52,136 nucleotides of DNA from Bdellovibrio bacteriovorus (GCF_001592745.1 NZ_LUKD01000001.1:66242-118377); one strand, 5' to 3'. Shown: positions 1 through 8,324, counted from the stretch's first letter. Numbers and translations: made by a program. The notes: a model not told the origin generated them from the letters alone.

Positions 1-174
1 TTAAGACTTGGCTCCTCCTCCCCGCAGGCTCATTGTTTAGATGATGCTCTTTATCTTGTCTTTGAAAGCACATTCGTGTTTGGAAATGTTAGAATCACCA
101 GTGAATTTTCAAAGGCAAAGCTTTACTGTTCACAATAACTAGTAGCTTTGATCTTATTTATCTTTGGAGGAACG

Positions 175-1074
175 ATGTTATTTCCTGAAATTACTCCCGC
201 TCAAAAACGTAAGAATTTTCGTGAGGCTTTGAAATCGGGGAAACTTTTGCAGTTTCCGGGGTCTTGGTCGCCGCTTGTGAGTATGGCTATTGAAAAAGAA
301 GGCTTTGATGGGGTTTATATCTCGGGGTCGGTTCTTTCTAATGATCTTGGGTATCCTGACATTGGTTTGACTTCTTTGACTGAGGTGGCTCAACGTGGGC
401 GTCAGATTGCTCGTACGACGAAGCTTCCAACTATTATTGATATTGATACGGGCTTTGGTGAACCGATGAGTGCGACTCGCACGGTGCAAGAGATGATTGA
501 GATGGGACTTGCGGGTTGCCATATTGAAGATCAGATCAATCCGAAGCGTTGTGGTCACTTGGATGGCAAGGGTCTTGTGACTCGTGATGAAGCGACTCGC
601 AAGGTGGCGGCGGCCGCTCGTGGTAAGAAATTGGATGAAAACTTCCTTTTGATTGCTCGTACGGATGCTCGTGCCGTGGAAGGCTTAGATAAAGCTATTG
701 ATCGTGCGAAGGCTTACATCGATGCCGGTGCTGACTGTATTTTCACTGAGGCTTTAGAGACTGAAAAAGAATTTGAAACTTTCCGTAAGGCGGTTTCTGT
801 TCCTCTTCTTGCGAACATGACAGAATTTGGTAAAGGTCGTTTGTACACTTACCAAGAGCTTTCAAATCTTGGTTACAACATCGTGATTTATCCTGTAACG
901 ACGTTCCGTCTGGCAATGGGTGCCACAGTAGCCGGTCTTTCTGAAATCAAAGCTAAAGGAACTCAAGAAGGTCTTTTGGACAAAATGCAAACTCGCAAAG
1001 ACTTGTATGCGCTTTCTCGTTACGACGAATACAATTCTTTTGACACAAGCATCTTTAATTTCACGTTGAAATAG
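175..1074 (+). CDS. prpB: Methylisocitrate lyase PrpB
   Basis: Isocitrate lyase/PEP mutase family enzyme, about 299 aa, expected to cleave 2-methylisocitrate to pyruvate and succinate in the methylcitrate cycle of propionate breakdown (cytoplasm). The active-site signature KRCGH is visible near residue 125, preceded by the Asp-rich metal site DIDTGFGE and followed by ARTDA. Length fits PrpB. An in-frame TTG lies 27 nt upstream at 148, but the ATG at 175 has GGAGG five bases before it, so I chose it. A clear terminator follows. A methylcitrate synthase candidate sits at 8529. Another lyase of the same superfamily (oxaloacetate or phosphonopyruvate type) is possible but less likely. Confidence 0.88.
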   Translation: MLFPEITPAQKRKNFREALKSGKLLQFPGSWSPLVSMAIEKEGFDGVYISGSVLSNDLGYPDIGLTSLTEVAQRGRQIARTTKLPTIIDIDTGFGEPMSATRTVQEMIEMGLAGCHIEDQINPKRCGHLDGKGLVTRDEATRKVAAAARGKKLDENFLLIARTDARAVEGLDKAIDRAKAYIDAGADCIFTEALETEKEFETFRKAVSVPLLANMTEFGKGRLYTYQELSNLGYNIVIYPVTTFRLAMGATVAGLSEIKAKGTQEGLLDKMQTRKDLYALSRYDEYNSFDTSIFNFTLK

Positions 1075-1113
1075 GTACCTGCTTCCGATTGTTCATAAAA
1101 GAACAGGGTTTGA

Positions 1114-1147
1114 GGGGAAAAAGGCGTTGTCCTTTTTCCCTTTTTTT
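1114..1147 (+). terminator. Rho-independent terminator after prpB
   Basis: Stem GGGAAAAAGG (1115-1124) pairs with CCTTTTTCCC (1131-1140) around a 6-nt loop and runs into a T-rich tract. Confidence 0.85.
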
Positions 1148-1246
1148 ATTTTTTACTGCTGGAAAAAAGCAGCGCACTGTTAAGTAACGGAGTCGTGCAT
1201 TTCTCGTTCACATCCAATACACTCTCTTTACCAACAGGAGCTCTTT

Positions 1247-1831
1247 ATGAAAAAAATCTGTGTGTTCTGCGGTTCTAGTTCGGGGGTTCGTCCTGAATAT
1301 TTAGAAATGGCTCGTGAGTTAGGGAAGACGTTTGCGATGAACGGCATCACTTTGGTTTATGGCGGCGCTAAGATCGGATTGATGGGCGCCATGGCGGACT
1401 CTTGCCTGGCTCATGGTGGTAAGGTTATTGGCGTGATTCCTCAAGTGATTATGCAAAAAGAAGTGGCGCATACGGGACTCACCGATTTGCAGGTTGTGGA
1501 CTCTATGCATACTCGCAAGGCGCGCATGGCGGAACTGGCTGATGCCTTTATCGCATTGCCGGGTGGCTTTGGAACTTTTGAAGAGCTGTGCGAGATTGTC
1601 ACTTGGGCGCAATTGGGTCTTCATCAAAAGCCGATTGGAGTTTTGGACGTCCATGAATTCTATAAACCTTTAAAGGAACTTATAGAGTCCGGAATGCGTG
1701 AAGGATTTATTCGCGATGAGTACAAAGGCCTGGTCGTGTTTGCGAACTCCCCCGACGACATTTTGAATAAGTTTGCGAGCTACACACCCGTCCCGACGCC
1801 TCAATGGATTAAGTCGACGGCACAAACTTAA
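1247..1831 (+). CDS. LOG-family (TIGR00730) Rossmann-fold phosphoribohydrolase
   Basis: 194 aa, typical of the Lonely Guy family. These enzymes cleave the N-glycosidic bond of nucleoside 5'-monophosphates; cytokinin activation is the plant role and the bacterial role is often unclear. The family signature PGGFGTFEE is present near residue 105, after the N-terminal FCGSSSG nucleotide-binding loop and the YGGAKIGLMG strand-loop. AGGAG lies eight bases before the ATG. It stands alone between two terminators, so it looks monocistronic. An older database name for this family is lysine decarboxylase, which is not supported. Confidence 0.88.
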   Translation: MKKICVFCGSSSGVRPEYLEMARELGKTFAMNGITLVYGGAKIGLMGAMADSCLAHGGKVIGVIPQVIMQKEVAHTGLTDLQVVDSMHTRKARMAELADAFIALPGGFGTFEELCEIVTWAQLGLHQKPIGVLDVHEFYKPLKELIESGMREGFIRDEYKGLVVFANSPDDILNKFASYTPVPTPQWIKSTAQT

Positions 1832-1833
1832 AA

Positions 1834-1868
1834 TAAAAAAGCCAGTGGATCACACTGGCTTTTTTATT
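1834..1868. terminator. Bidirectional terminator
   Basis: AAAAAAGCCAGTG pairs with CACTGGCTTTTTT around GAT-C-A. A-tract on the left and T-tract on the right let it serve both the LOG gene and the convergent gene ending at 1886. Confidence 0.85.
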
Positions 1869-1885
1869 TATGGAACCTCAAAGCA

Positions 1886-2434
1886 TTAGCAGCCTGAACC
1901 TTCCATGTCGATTTGATGAATCTTTCCATTTTCAGTGTCGATGATTAACAAAGATGAGAAAGTCACTCCACACTGGACGGCGCCGATAGGAGCCACACCA
2001 TATTTAACTGATCTGATCGAACGAAGAATGAACTCGGCACGATTTACTTTCAAAGTGTCGTCAGCGAATTTGATTTTGTCTTCCTGAGTTTGTTCACTCT
2101 CTTCCAGTCTGAATTCCAATTGACCTCGGATATAGCCAAAGCCTCCTGCTAAAGTCTCAGGACCCCAAGTCATGCCATCTGTTTCCCACGCAGAACCGTC
2201 TTCCGCCCAACGCTGTTCAAATTCCTCTACGGACTCGAAGTAATCCGTTTGCATTGCCAGCTCGCGAATCATGACTTTTGGATCTTTGTTCGGAGCTACC
2301 GTGTGTGTTTGCGAACCTTCAGCAACTTCAGCAAGTAAAGTCACCGCATAGTTGATACGCTCCTCAAGGCTTTTAGATTTCGCGTTAGCAGTGAAAGAAA
2401 AAACAAGTGAGGCAATAAGAATTAAATTTTTCAT
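1886..2434 (-). CDS. Secreted protein of unknown function
   Basis: 182 aa. The N-terminus (MKNLILIASLVFSFTANAKS) is a classical Sec signal peptide with a probable cut after ANA, so the mature protein should be periplasmic. The mature part is acidic and rich in Glu, with no family I recognise. Two cysteines near the C-terminus (VQCGV and the final GSGC) could form one disulfide. Upstream TTTAAAGGATGGCCCG supplies an AAGGA ribosome binding site. It shares a terminator with the LOG gene and appears to be a single-gene unit. Confidence 0.75.
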   Translation of the reverse strand: MKNLILIASLVFSFTANAKSKSLEERINYAVTLLAEVAEGSQTHTVAPNKDPKVMIRELAMQTDYFESVEEFEQRWAEDGSAWETDGMTWGPETLAGGFGYIRGQLEFRLEESEQTQEDKIKFADDTLKVNRAEFILRSIRSVKYGVAPIGAVQCGVTFSSLLIIDTENGKIHQIDMEGSGC

Positions 2435-2543
2435 CGGGCCATCCTTTAAAAAAGTGATTGGAATGGCCCGGATATATGCCGAATCCAGATGAAAACAAAA
2501 TCAATGCTTCACCTGAATATATTCATGAATTGAATAGTAAATA

Positions 2544-2879
2544 TTACTCAGCCCCAGAGGTCATTTTTAGACCAATGATGGACACAAGCAAAAGAGCTAA
2601 GAAAAAGATCCTTGCTGGCGTCACAGCTTCTTTAAATAAGACGATACCCAATATAGCCGCTCCTAGGGCGCCGATTCCGACCCACACTCCATAAGCGGTT
2701 CCGATAGGAAGGACGTTTGCGGCTTTGGCTAAAAGGAACATACTCCCCGCCAAAGTCAGCAGTGTGAAAACACTGGGGCCTAATTTCGTAAAACCGGCTG
2801 TGTATTTAAGTCCGATCGACCAGCCTACTTCAAGAAGGCCTGCAACCAATAAAAGAATCCATGCTGTTGTGTTAGACAT
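2544..2879 (-). CDS. gdx: Guanidinium exporter Gdx (SMR family, SugE type)
   Basis: 111 aa small multidrug resistance protein with four predicted membrane helices. It has the essential Glu in helix 1 (LLEVGW, E17) and the Gdx/SugE-type LPIGTAYGVWVGIGA segment. Members of this subtype export guanidinium in exchange for protons as dual-topology dimers. The start is the ATG at 2879, with AAAGGAG seven bases upstream. A longer reading from TTG at 2939 would translate the riboswitch and is rejected. A guanidine-III riboswitch lies directly upstream, which independently supports guanidinium rather than general drug export. Confidence 0.93.
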   Translation of the reverse strand: MSNTTAWILLLVAGLLEVGWSIGLKYTAGFTKLGPSVFTLLTLAGSMFLLAKAANVLPIGTAYGVWVGIGALGAAILGIVLFKEAVTPARIFFLALLLVSIIGLKMTSGAE

Positions 2880-2905
2880 ACCAACACTCCTTTCGTTAGA
2901 AAAAA

Positions 2906-2946
2906 GCGTCGTCTTGTCTTGACCGGGTACGTCGCACATCGTCCGG
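2906..2946 (-). promoter_or_regulatory. Guanidine-III (ykkC-III) riboswitch
   Basis: On the minus strand the 41 nt open with CCGGACGA and contain TACCCGGTCAAGACAAGACG, very close to the ykkC-III RNA as I remember it. The CCGG/CCGG helix is intact. In the pseudoknot helix GCGACGT faces ACGACGC, with one central A-A mismatch where the reference has a C-G pair. A T6 run follows at once, then the AAAGGAG ribosome binding site of gdx 12 nt further on. Guanidine binding is expected to raise gdx expression; whether by translation or transcription cannot be read off. Confidence 0.88.
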
Positions 2947-3080
2947 GTAAAGGCTCAAATGAAAATGAACCGAAATACAGCCTTATTTAAATCGTTCTCA
3001 GTGAAAATGTCAACTTTCCAGGCCCGACTTGAGACCTTGCTCTCTTGACGACAAAGGGCGCAAGGAATAGGTTACGCCCT

Positions 3081-4100
3081 ATGCAAAAACTCAAAGTTTT
3101 CCTGTCTGACAGTTTGAATCCTCATCTTAATCTTGCGACGGAAGAGTGGATCTTTCACAACCTAGATCCTTCTCAACAAATTCTGTTTTTGTGGCGCAAC
3201 GAAGAGACTGTGGTCATCGGCCGCAACCAGAACCCTTGGACTGAGTGCAATCTTGCGCAAATGAAATCAGACAATGTTCACTTAGCACGCAGAACAACCG
3301 GCGGTGGCGCTGTCTTTCACGATTTAGGAAATACCAACTTCACATTCCTATCTCCAAAAGAATCTTATAAGCGTGAAAACAATGTGCAGATCATTTTTGA
3401 TGCTTTGAAAACTTTCGGCATTCAGGGTGAAGCTTCCGGCCGGAATGATTTGCTGATCCCCTTCCATGATGGACCTCGCAAGTTCAGCGGCAGCGCATAT
3501 CGTGAAAAGAAAGATCGTGCCTTCCATCACGGAACTCTTCTTTTGCACACCGATCTGACTCGCCTTGGAAATTATCTAACTCCAAATCCAAAAAAATTAC
3601 AGGCGAAGGGGAAAGAATCTGTTCGCGCACGTGTGGCAAATTTGAATGAAGTGGCATCAGAAATCCGCCACGAACAGATTGTTGAAACCATGGTGGCTTC
3701 TTTTGAAAAATTCTATGGCGCCAAGGCCGAGATCGAGTCTTTGACGATGGCAAGCTTAAAAGAAATGCCAGAGCTTAAGACTCAGTACGACTCATTAAGT
3801 TCTTGGGATTGGTTGTATGGAAATACTTTAGAGTTCAGTCACAAGATGGATGAGTATTTGTCTTTGGGCTTTTTTGATTTCCACTTCAAGGTGGAAGACG
3901 GTGTGATCAAGGAACTTCGTATTTTCACGGATTGTTTGTACCCGCAATTGATCGAAGACCTCACGAATGAACTTCGTGGGTCCCCTTACCGCGGCGACGT
4001 GATCAAACACGCGCTTGGAAAAATCCAAAGCAAGTACCCGGATCTTTCCGCGGGACTGACAGAGCTTGAACAATGGCTCTGCCGCCAAATCGAAATTTAA
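3081..4100 (+). CDS. lplA: Lipoate-protein ligase A
   Basis: 339 aa, close to the length of E. coli LplA with its C-terminal accessory domain. It should activate free lipoate with ATP and attach it to lipoyl domains of 2-oxoacid dehydrogenases and the glycine cleavage system. Visible family motifs are RRTTGGGAVFHDLGN (lipoyl-AMP loop), GRNDLL, and KFSGSAYRE followed by HHGTLL with the catalytic-region Lys. The ATG at 3081 is preferred over a TTG at 3045; AAGGA lies at a somewhat long distance (about 14 nt). It is convergent with the next gene, stop to stop, with no visible terminator. Confidence 0.9.
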   Translation: MQKLKVFLSDSLNPHLNLATEEWIFHNLDPSQQILFLWRNEETVVIGRNQNPWTECNLAQMKSDNVHLARRTTGGGAVFHDLGNTNFTFLSPKESYKRENNVQIIFDALKTFGIQGEASGRNDLLIPFHDGPRKFSGSAYREKKDRAFHHGTLLLHTDLTRLGNYLTPNPKKLQAKGKESVRARVANLNEVASEIRHEQIVETMVASFEKFYGAKAEIESLTMASLKEMPELKTQYDSLSSWDWLYGNTLEFSHKMDEYLSLGFFDFHFKVEDGVIKELRIFTDCLYPQLIEDLTNELRGSPYRGDVIKHALGKIQSKYPDLSAGLTELEQWLCRQIEI

Positions 4101-4101
4101 A

Positions 4102-4596
4102 TTATCTTACGCGTTTCAAGTTGCGGCATTCGTATTGTTTATAAGTGCGAGTGCCATCAGCTTGGAATACGTGATCGAAATAAAGATTCGCAGCTAAAAC
4201 GCGACCAGTACCATCGCTGGCAATCTTCACTTCCGCTGAAGAAACTTTGTCTAAGTTAAAGCTATAAGCATGAAAGCCATCTTTATATAGATAAGGTCCT
4301 TTCACAGAGGTCTTGTATTGCGCTTTACGAGCATCGCCTTTATTTACGGCTTCAGGAGCTTCTACTTCGATGCTTTTCACTTCGCCTTGGCCGTTAATGT
4401 TTAAAGCCACAGCGCAAGCTCTTTCAGAAATCGCAAGCTTCTTACAGCCCAGATCTTTCGCAAAAAAACCACTGCCCGTATCCGCACACTGTTTGCGAGC
4501 TGCCAAAGTGCCGTGGAATACCAATGATTCCCCTGCTTGAGCTCCGATGGAGAACATCATTACGATCGCTTGTACCAGAAACGCTCTTTTCGTCAT
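4102..4596 (-). CDS. Secreted cysteine-containing protein of unknown function
   Basis: 164 aa after choosing the ATG at 4596, which has GGAGG seven to eight bases upstream; the longer frame to 4647 has no such site. The N-terminus MTKRAFLVQAIVMMFSIGAQAG is a Sec signal peptide with a cut after AQA. Four cysteines (KQCAD, LGCKK, RACAV, YECRN) suggest two disulfides in the periplasm. The rest looks like a beta-rich single domain, with no family that I recognise. It ends two bases from the lplA stop on the opposite strand. Confidence 0.72.
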   Translation of the reverse strand: MTKRAFLVQAIVMMFSIGAQAGESLVFHGTLAARKQCADTGSGFFAKDLGCKKLAISERACAVALNINGQGEVKSIEVEAPEAVNKGDARKAQYKTSVKGPYLYKDGFHAYSFNLDKVSSAEVKIASDGTGRVLAANLYFDHVFQADGTRTYKQYECRNLKRVR

Positions 4597-4906
4597 AAGA
4601 AAACCTCCGTTAATATTCGTGAGGCTTAGGAGCAACATGTGTTCCAATATGAGATCAAAGACAACGAATCCTCGCCTTTATTCGAGTGCTCATGCCTTTA
4701 CCAGGTGACGAATTTGGGCGCCTCTTCAAGATCTCCAGGATTGTCCAGTATGTCCCGTGACTGGGATTGTCTGCCATTCAAAGAATAGACAGGCGCTCTT
4801 GTCTGCGAAGGAAATAAACAGGTTATAACCTAGGCATAATCGTCGCTAGAAAGATTCCTGACTTTAGAAACCAGTTTTGCAACGTTATAGAAAAAAGGGA
4901 GAACCC
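4597..4906. other. 310-bp gap with a perfect 12-bp palindrome
   Basis: No convincing gene. AGGTTATAACCT at 4820-4831 is a perfect palindrome containing a TATAAC -10-like element; a TTGTCT -35-like element lies 19 bp upstream at 4799. It could be a promoter with an overlapping operator for the secreted protein at 4907. A short GACA...TGTC inverted repeat lies just before it. Confidence 0.35.
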
Positions 4907-5470
4907 ATGTTCGCTAAGAAATCTATTTCAATCACAGCAGCAGCACTTCTGTTAAGCTTGGGCAGCCAGGCAATGGCCGCCTCCATGGAGTGCTCTATCA
5001 GTTTGACAACAGCGACTGCCGGAGGACTGATGCCGATGGAGCGAGCCATCACTTTAAAAGCGAGCGAGGTCCGTCCCGAAGCCAAGATGGAACTGAGTGA
5101 GTGTACGGACTCTGATATTTTAGGAATGACGGTCACGCTTTGTGCGATTGAAGACGGTGATGCTTTGGGTGTGTTTCACGCCGAATTGTTTATCAATCGC
5201 GACGGCGGTGAAGAGCTTGAGTTCACTTCGGCGAAAGATATCTTTGCCTACTCTAAAAAACGTGCCGGTGCCTTAGTGTCGCTATTTTCGGAAGGAACTT
5301 TGACTCCGCAATTCATGAAGAAGATGGATGATGCGAATCTGACTTATCCAGAGTACAAAGGTGGCGATTCATTGGCGATTGATGACGCCGTCTCTGCAGC
5401 CTTCAAAAAAGGTGTTCTGAACAAAAACGATATCGTTTCTTTGAGCATTGAAAGCTGCCGACTTAAATAA
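4907..5470 (+). CDS. Secreted protein of unknown function
   Basis: 187 aa from the ATG at 4907, which follows AAGGGAGAA by a good distance. A signal peptide (MFAKKSISITAAALLLSLGS then QAMA/AS) directs it to the periplasm. Four cysteines in the mature part (MECSI, SECTD, TLCAI, ESCRL) fit two disulfide bonds. I recognise no domain. Its TAA stop at 5468-5470 is immediately followed by the stop codon of the oppositely oriented SDR gene, so the two transcripts must overlap. Confidence 0.72.
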   Translation: MFAKKSISITAAALLLSLGSQAMAASMECSISLTTATAGGLMPMERAITLKASEVRPEAKMELSECTDSDILGMTVTLCAIEDGDALGVFHAELFINRDGGEELEFTSAKDIFAYSKKRAGALVSLFSEGTLTPQFMKKMDDANLTYPEYKGGDSLAIDDAVSAAFKKGVLNKNDIVSLSIESCRLK

Positions 5471-6247
5471 CTATAAAGAAGGAGTTCTGCCGCCGTCGAC
5501 GGGTAAGTTGATACCTGTAATATAAGAGGCGGCGGGACTTGCTAAAAACGCGATGGCTTCAGCCATCTCTTGGGGCTCTCCGATTCTTCCCATCGGCACT
5601 GACTTTTTCCAATTTTCTTCGATCTGATCCAATGTGGTTTGCGATGATTTGGCTGACGAATCCATTAAAGACGTCAAACGATCCGTCAGAATATAACCTG
5701 GTAAAACATTGTTCACCGTGATTCCAAATGGTGCGAGTTCACCGGCTAAAGTTTTTGACCAACTGGCCATCGCTCCCCTCACCGTATTAGAAACTCCCAA
5801 ATTCGGCAGAGGATTTTTCACTGACGTCGAAATCACATTGAGGATGCGTCCATAGCGAGATTGCTTCATAGAAGGAAGAAGTGTTTGCACCAGCAGATGT
5901 GCGGCATGCAAGTGCGACTTAAACGGAGCTTCGAACTCTTCAATACTAGCGGCATGAAGAGGACCGCCTTTAGGTCCTCCTGAATTGTTAATTAGAATTT
6001 GTATGGATTCTTTTTGAAGCGAGGGTAAAAGCTTCTTCAAACTTTCCGTTTCCCCAAGATCAACCGTGAAATACTTATGACCACTTCCCGAAAGTTCGTT
6101 CATTAAAGTTTTAAGTTTTTCCTCTGTGCGGGCTAGAGCAATCACTTTGGCTCCGCGCTCAGCGAATAACAGAGCCGTCGCTTTCCCAATACCACCTGAG
6201 GCTCCGCAGACAAGAGCTGTTTTTCCTTCAAGACTCCACGAATTCAT
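5471..6247 (-). CDS. SDR-family protein with substituted catalytic Tyr and Lys
   Basis: 258 aa short-chain dehydrogenase/reductase fold, FabG-like in size. The nucleotide-binding GASGGIG (15-21), NNSGG (about 87-91) and C-terminal PVDGG are intact, so NAD(P) binding is likely. At the place of the YxxxK active site the sequence reads GVSNTVRG: Ser at 153 for Tyr and Arg at 157 for Lys. A subgroup of SDR proteins with SN...R at this site is known to me from other genomes, so this is probably a lineage feature and not a sequencing error. The substrate is unknown. AAAATTTCGCGAGGGAAAA precedes the ATG. Confidence 0.85.
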   Translation of the reverse strand: MNSWSLEGKTALVCGASGGIGKATALLFAERGAKVIALARTEEKLKTLMNELSGSGHKYFTVDLGETESLKKLLPSLQKESIQILINNSGGPKGGPLHAASIEEFEAPFKSHLHAAHLLVQTLLPSMKQSRYGRILNVISTSVKNPLPNLGVSNTVRGAMASWSKTLAGELAPFGITVNNVLPGYILTDRLTSLMDSSAKSSQTTLDQIEENWKKSVPMGRIGEPQEMAEAIAFLASPAASYITGINLPVDGGRTPSL

Positions 6248-6268
6248 TTTTCCCTCGCGAAATTTGGG

Positions 6269-6928
6269 TTAGAAGTTCGACTTAAGCCATTCGCTTATAT
6301 CGTCTCTCATTTCTGGAGAGATTTCATGACCCGCATTGTAAGTCTTAAAGTTAAACGCAAATCCGGCTTTTTTCAAAGTTTCTGCGGTGGCTTCGGCGTG
6401 AAACAAAGGCAGTTTGTTATCGTGCAGACCATGCATTAGTAAAACTCGAGGCGTGGACGTCACCGTGCCATCAGGCACCACTCCTTGAGAGACTTCTTGC
6501 AAAGTGCGCCCGCCTATCGCAACCATGCCGCGAATAAGTTCAGGTTCGGTAAATCCTAAAGAAAGACTCATGATCGTGCCTTGACTGAAACCCAAAAGAA
6601 CAATTTTACGGGAATCAACTTCAGGATGCGATTTTAACTGATGAATAAAATCTTTTAAAAGAAGGCGGGAGCTTTCCGCCTCTTCGCGATTGTGCAGAGG
6701 TCCCTCCGCCGTGAAGCGAACTTGGAACCAGGCAAAGCTCTCAGGCCCCATCACTAAAGGCGCGCGCAAACTAAGGACGGCGAATCTTGGATCCAGCGAA
6801 GAAGCCAACTCCGCAAGATCCTTTTCGTTGGAACCGACACCATGAAGAGCGATGATCACAGGCGACTTACCCTGGCTTTTTTCTTTTGCCGGAATGTAAA
6901 TCGCCTGCAGCTTGCTATCTGTTTTCAT
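6269..6928 (-). CDS. Alpha/beta hydrolase, carboxylesterase/phospholipase type
   Basis: 219 aa serine hydrolase of the YpfH/acyl-protein thioesterase-like group. The nucleophile elbow GFSQG, the acid in HGLHDN and the final GHE histidine give a full catalytic triad, and LHGVGSNEKD is the oxyanion-hole segment. I place the start at the ATG at 6928. It sits one base after the TGA of the upstream dioxygenase, with AGGA just before. A longer reading to 7018 merely translates the end of that gene in another frame and creates a false membrane anchor. Without that false segment the protein is cytoplasmic. Stop-start proximity implies translational coupling. Confidence 0.86.
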   Translation of the reverse strand: MKTDSKLQAIYIPAKEKSQGKSPVIIALHGVGSNEKDLAELASSLDPRFAVLSLRAPLVMGPESFAWFQVRFTAEGPLHNREEAESSRLLLKDFIHQLKSHPEVDSRKIVLLGFSQGTIMSLSLGFTEPELIRGMVAIGGRTLQEVSQGVVPDGTVTSTPRVLLMHGLHDNKLPLFHAEATAETLKKAGFAFNFKTYNAGHEISPEMRDDISEWLKSNF

Positions 6929-6929
6929 A

Positions 6930-7853
6930 TCATCCTTTTTTACCCAAGCTAAACCCACGCATAGAAATAGAACCCATGTCATAACCTTCAAACTGGAACG
7001 CCAGTTCATCTTTCTCATCTGCGGCTCCTAAAACATACAGCATTGGTAAATAGTGATCGGGCGTAGGAACGCTTAAGCGTCCTGCTGTGGATTTCATAAA
7101 TTCTTCAGTAAGTGCTTTAAAGTCGCGATCGACCAGTTTTTCTTTGGCCCATTCGTCAAATTCGATCGCCCAATCTTCACCTTGCAATGGCTTATCCCAG
7201 TTCGCTCGGCGTAGGTTGTGAACGATGTTGCCGCTTCCCACGATCAAGACGCCTTGCTCTCTTAATTTTTTAAGAGTGCGGCCTAACTCAAAGTGAAATG
7301 CGGGAGGTTCGGACATATCGATACTCAATTGTAGAACCGGGATATCGGCCTGCGGATACATCTTACGAAGCACCGCCCAGGTTCCATGATCCAATCCCCA
7401 CGAGCTGTCGTCGCCATGAATTTGCGGTTTATTAGACAGGCTTTGAATTTGTTTTGCCAACTCAGGATCACCGGGCGCGGGATATTGCACGTTGAATAAC
7501 TCCTGCGGAAATCCATAGAAGTCATGTATAGTGCGCGGCTTTTCCATACGAGTCACCCATGTGCCTGCACTCAACCAGTGAGCGGAAATCACTAAGATGG
7601 CTTTCGGTGTCGCGATTTCATTTCCTAAATTAGCTAAACTTTGCGTGAACGGATTGTCTTGGATCGCGTTCATAGGATTGCCGTGCCCCACAAAAAGCAC
7701 GGGCATCTTCGCACCGTCTTGTTTTGAAGTCAGATTTAAAAGAGTTTTTAATTGATCAGGCATATGCAATCTCCATAGGCCCCAAGCCGTCAGCGCACTG
7801 CCTGCGCCAATCAGCAAAGACCTTCGACTTAAGGAACGTGTTCCCTTGCTCAT
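6930..7853 (-). CDS. Tat-exported extradiol dioxygenase (YgiD/LigB family)
   Basis: About 307 aa. The domain matches 4,5-DOPA-type extradiol dioxygenases: VGHGNP, ISAHW, LDHGTW and the NIVHNL segment carry the metal-binding His residues. The N-terminus carries SRRSLLIGAGSALTAWG, a twin-arginine signal, so the folded enzyme is probably exported or anchored on the periplasmic face; the E. coli enzyme is cytoplasmic. The ATG at 7853 follows GGAGG with only one base between; an upstream TTG at 7886 is the alternative. The hydrolase gene starts one base after its stop. Confidence 0.82.
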   Translation of the reverse strand: MSKGTRSLSRRSLLIGAGSALTAWGLWRLHMPDQLKTLLNLTSKQDGAKMPVLFVGHGNPMNAIQDNPFTQSLANLGNEIATPKAILVISAHWLSAGTWVTRMEKPRTIHDFYGFPQELFNVQYPAPGDPELAKQIQSLSNKPQIHGDDSSWGLDHGTWAVLRKMYPQADIPVLQLSIDMSEPPAFHFELGRTLKKLREQGVLIVGSGNIVHNLRRANWDKPLQGEDWAIEFDEWAKEKLVDRDFKALTEEFMKSTAGRLSVPTPDHYLPMLYVLGAADEKDELAFQFEGYDMGSISMRGFSLGKKG

Positions 7854-7949
7854 GCCTCCATTATTATGGAAAAAGCACTGTTCCAAAAGACGTCAAATTT
7901 GCATAACACTGTTCTATTTTTGTATATTTACCCTCTAGGCCGGGCTTAT

Positions 7950-8324
7950 TTAGCTTTTCAGATAGGGCACTAAGGCAATTGCTGCCGGCACAAATTGAAT
8001 CACAGCACCTCTCCACATCTTACGTGGATTTGACAAGAGCAGGACTAAGCCCGCACCACAAATTGAAAGAAGGGCGTAAATAATAAGCGTCGTTCCCATG
8101 GAATAGGTCATCTCTCCCGTTCTAAAATGCAGGCCCGCAAAAATCGCGATCGCCAGGAAGAGATTGTAAAAGCCCTGATTGAACGCAAGCGGTTTTGTCG
8201 CGGCGACATCTTGAGGCTTTACGCCGAAGATGCGATTGATGCGCGGGCGTCCCCAAAGAAGACTTTCTAAAATGAAGAAGTAAACATGCAAGAATGCCGG
8301 AAGAAGAGCGAACGATATTTCCAT
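7950..8324 (-). CDS. DUF1304 membrane protein
   Basis: 124 aa with four hydrophobic segments, matching the small DUF1304 family (YP-type integral membrane proteins). The conserved ESLLWG and NQGFYNLFLA stretches are visible. Function unknown in the literature that I know. The ATG at 8324 (MEISF) is chosen; no strong ribosome binding site is visible. It stands alone, with roughly 200 bp upstream that also serve as the prpC promoter region. Confidence 0.82.
   Translation of the reverse strand: MEISFALLPAFLHVYFFILESLLWGRPRINRIFGVKPQDVAATKPLAFNQGFYNLFLAIAIFAGLHFRTGEMTYSMGTTLIIYALLSICGAGLVLLLSNPRKMWRGAVIQFVPAAIALVPYLKS

Noticed and set aside
1..174. Possible gene end on the minus strand at the left edge
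   Set aside because: An in-frame stop lies about 40 bases in, leaving a ten-codon frame.
2458..2694. Plus-strand 78-aa frame opposite gdx
   Set aside because: Antisense to a strong SMR gene, with no ribosome binding site or family.
2880..2939. N-terminal extension of gdx from TTG 2939
   Set aside because: It would translate the riboswitch; the ATG at 2879 has AAAGGAG at good spacing.
6929..7018. N-terminal membrane anchor for the hydrolase
   Set aside because: It is the end of the dioxygenase gene read in another frame; the ATG at 6928 fits stop-start coupling.
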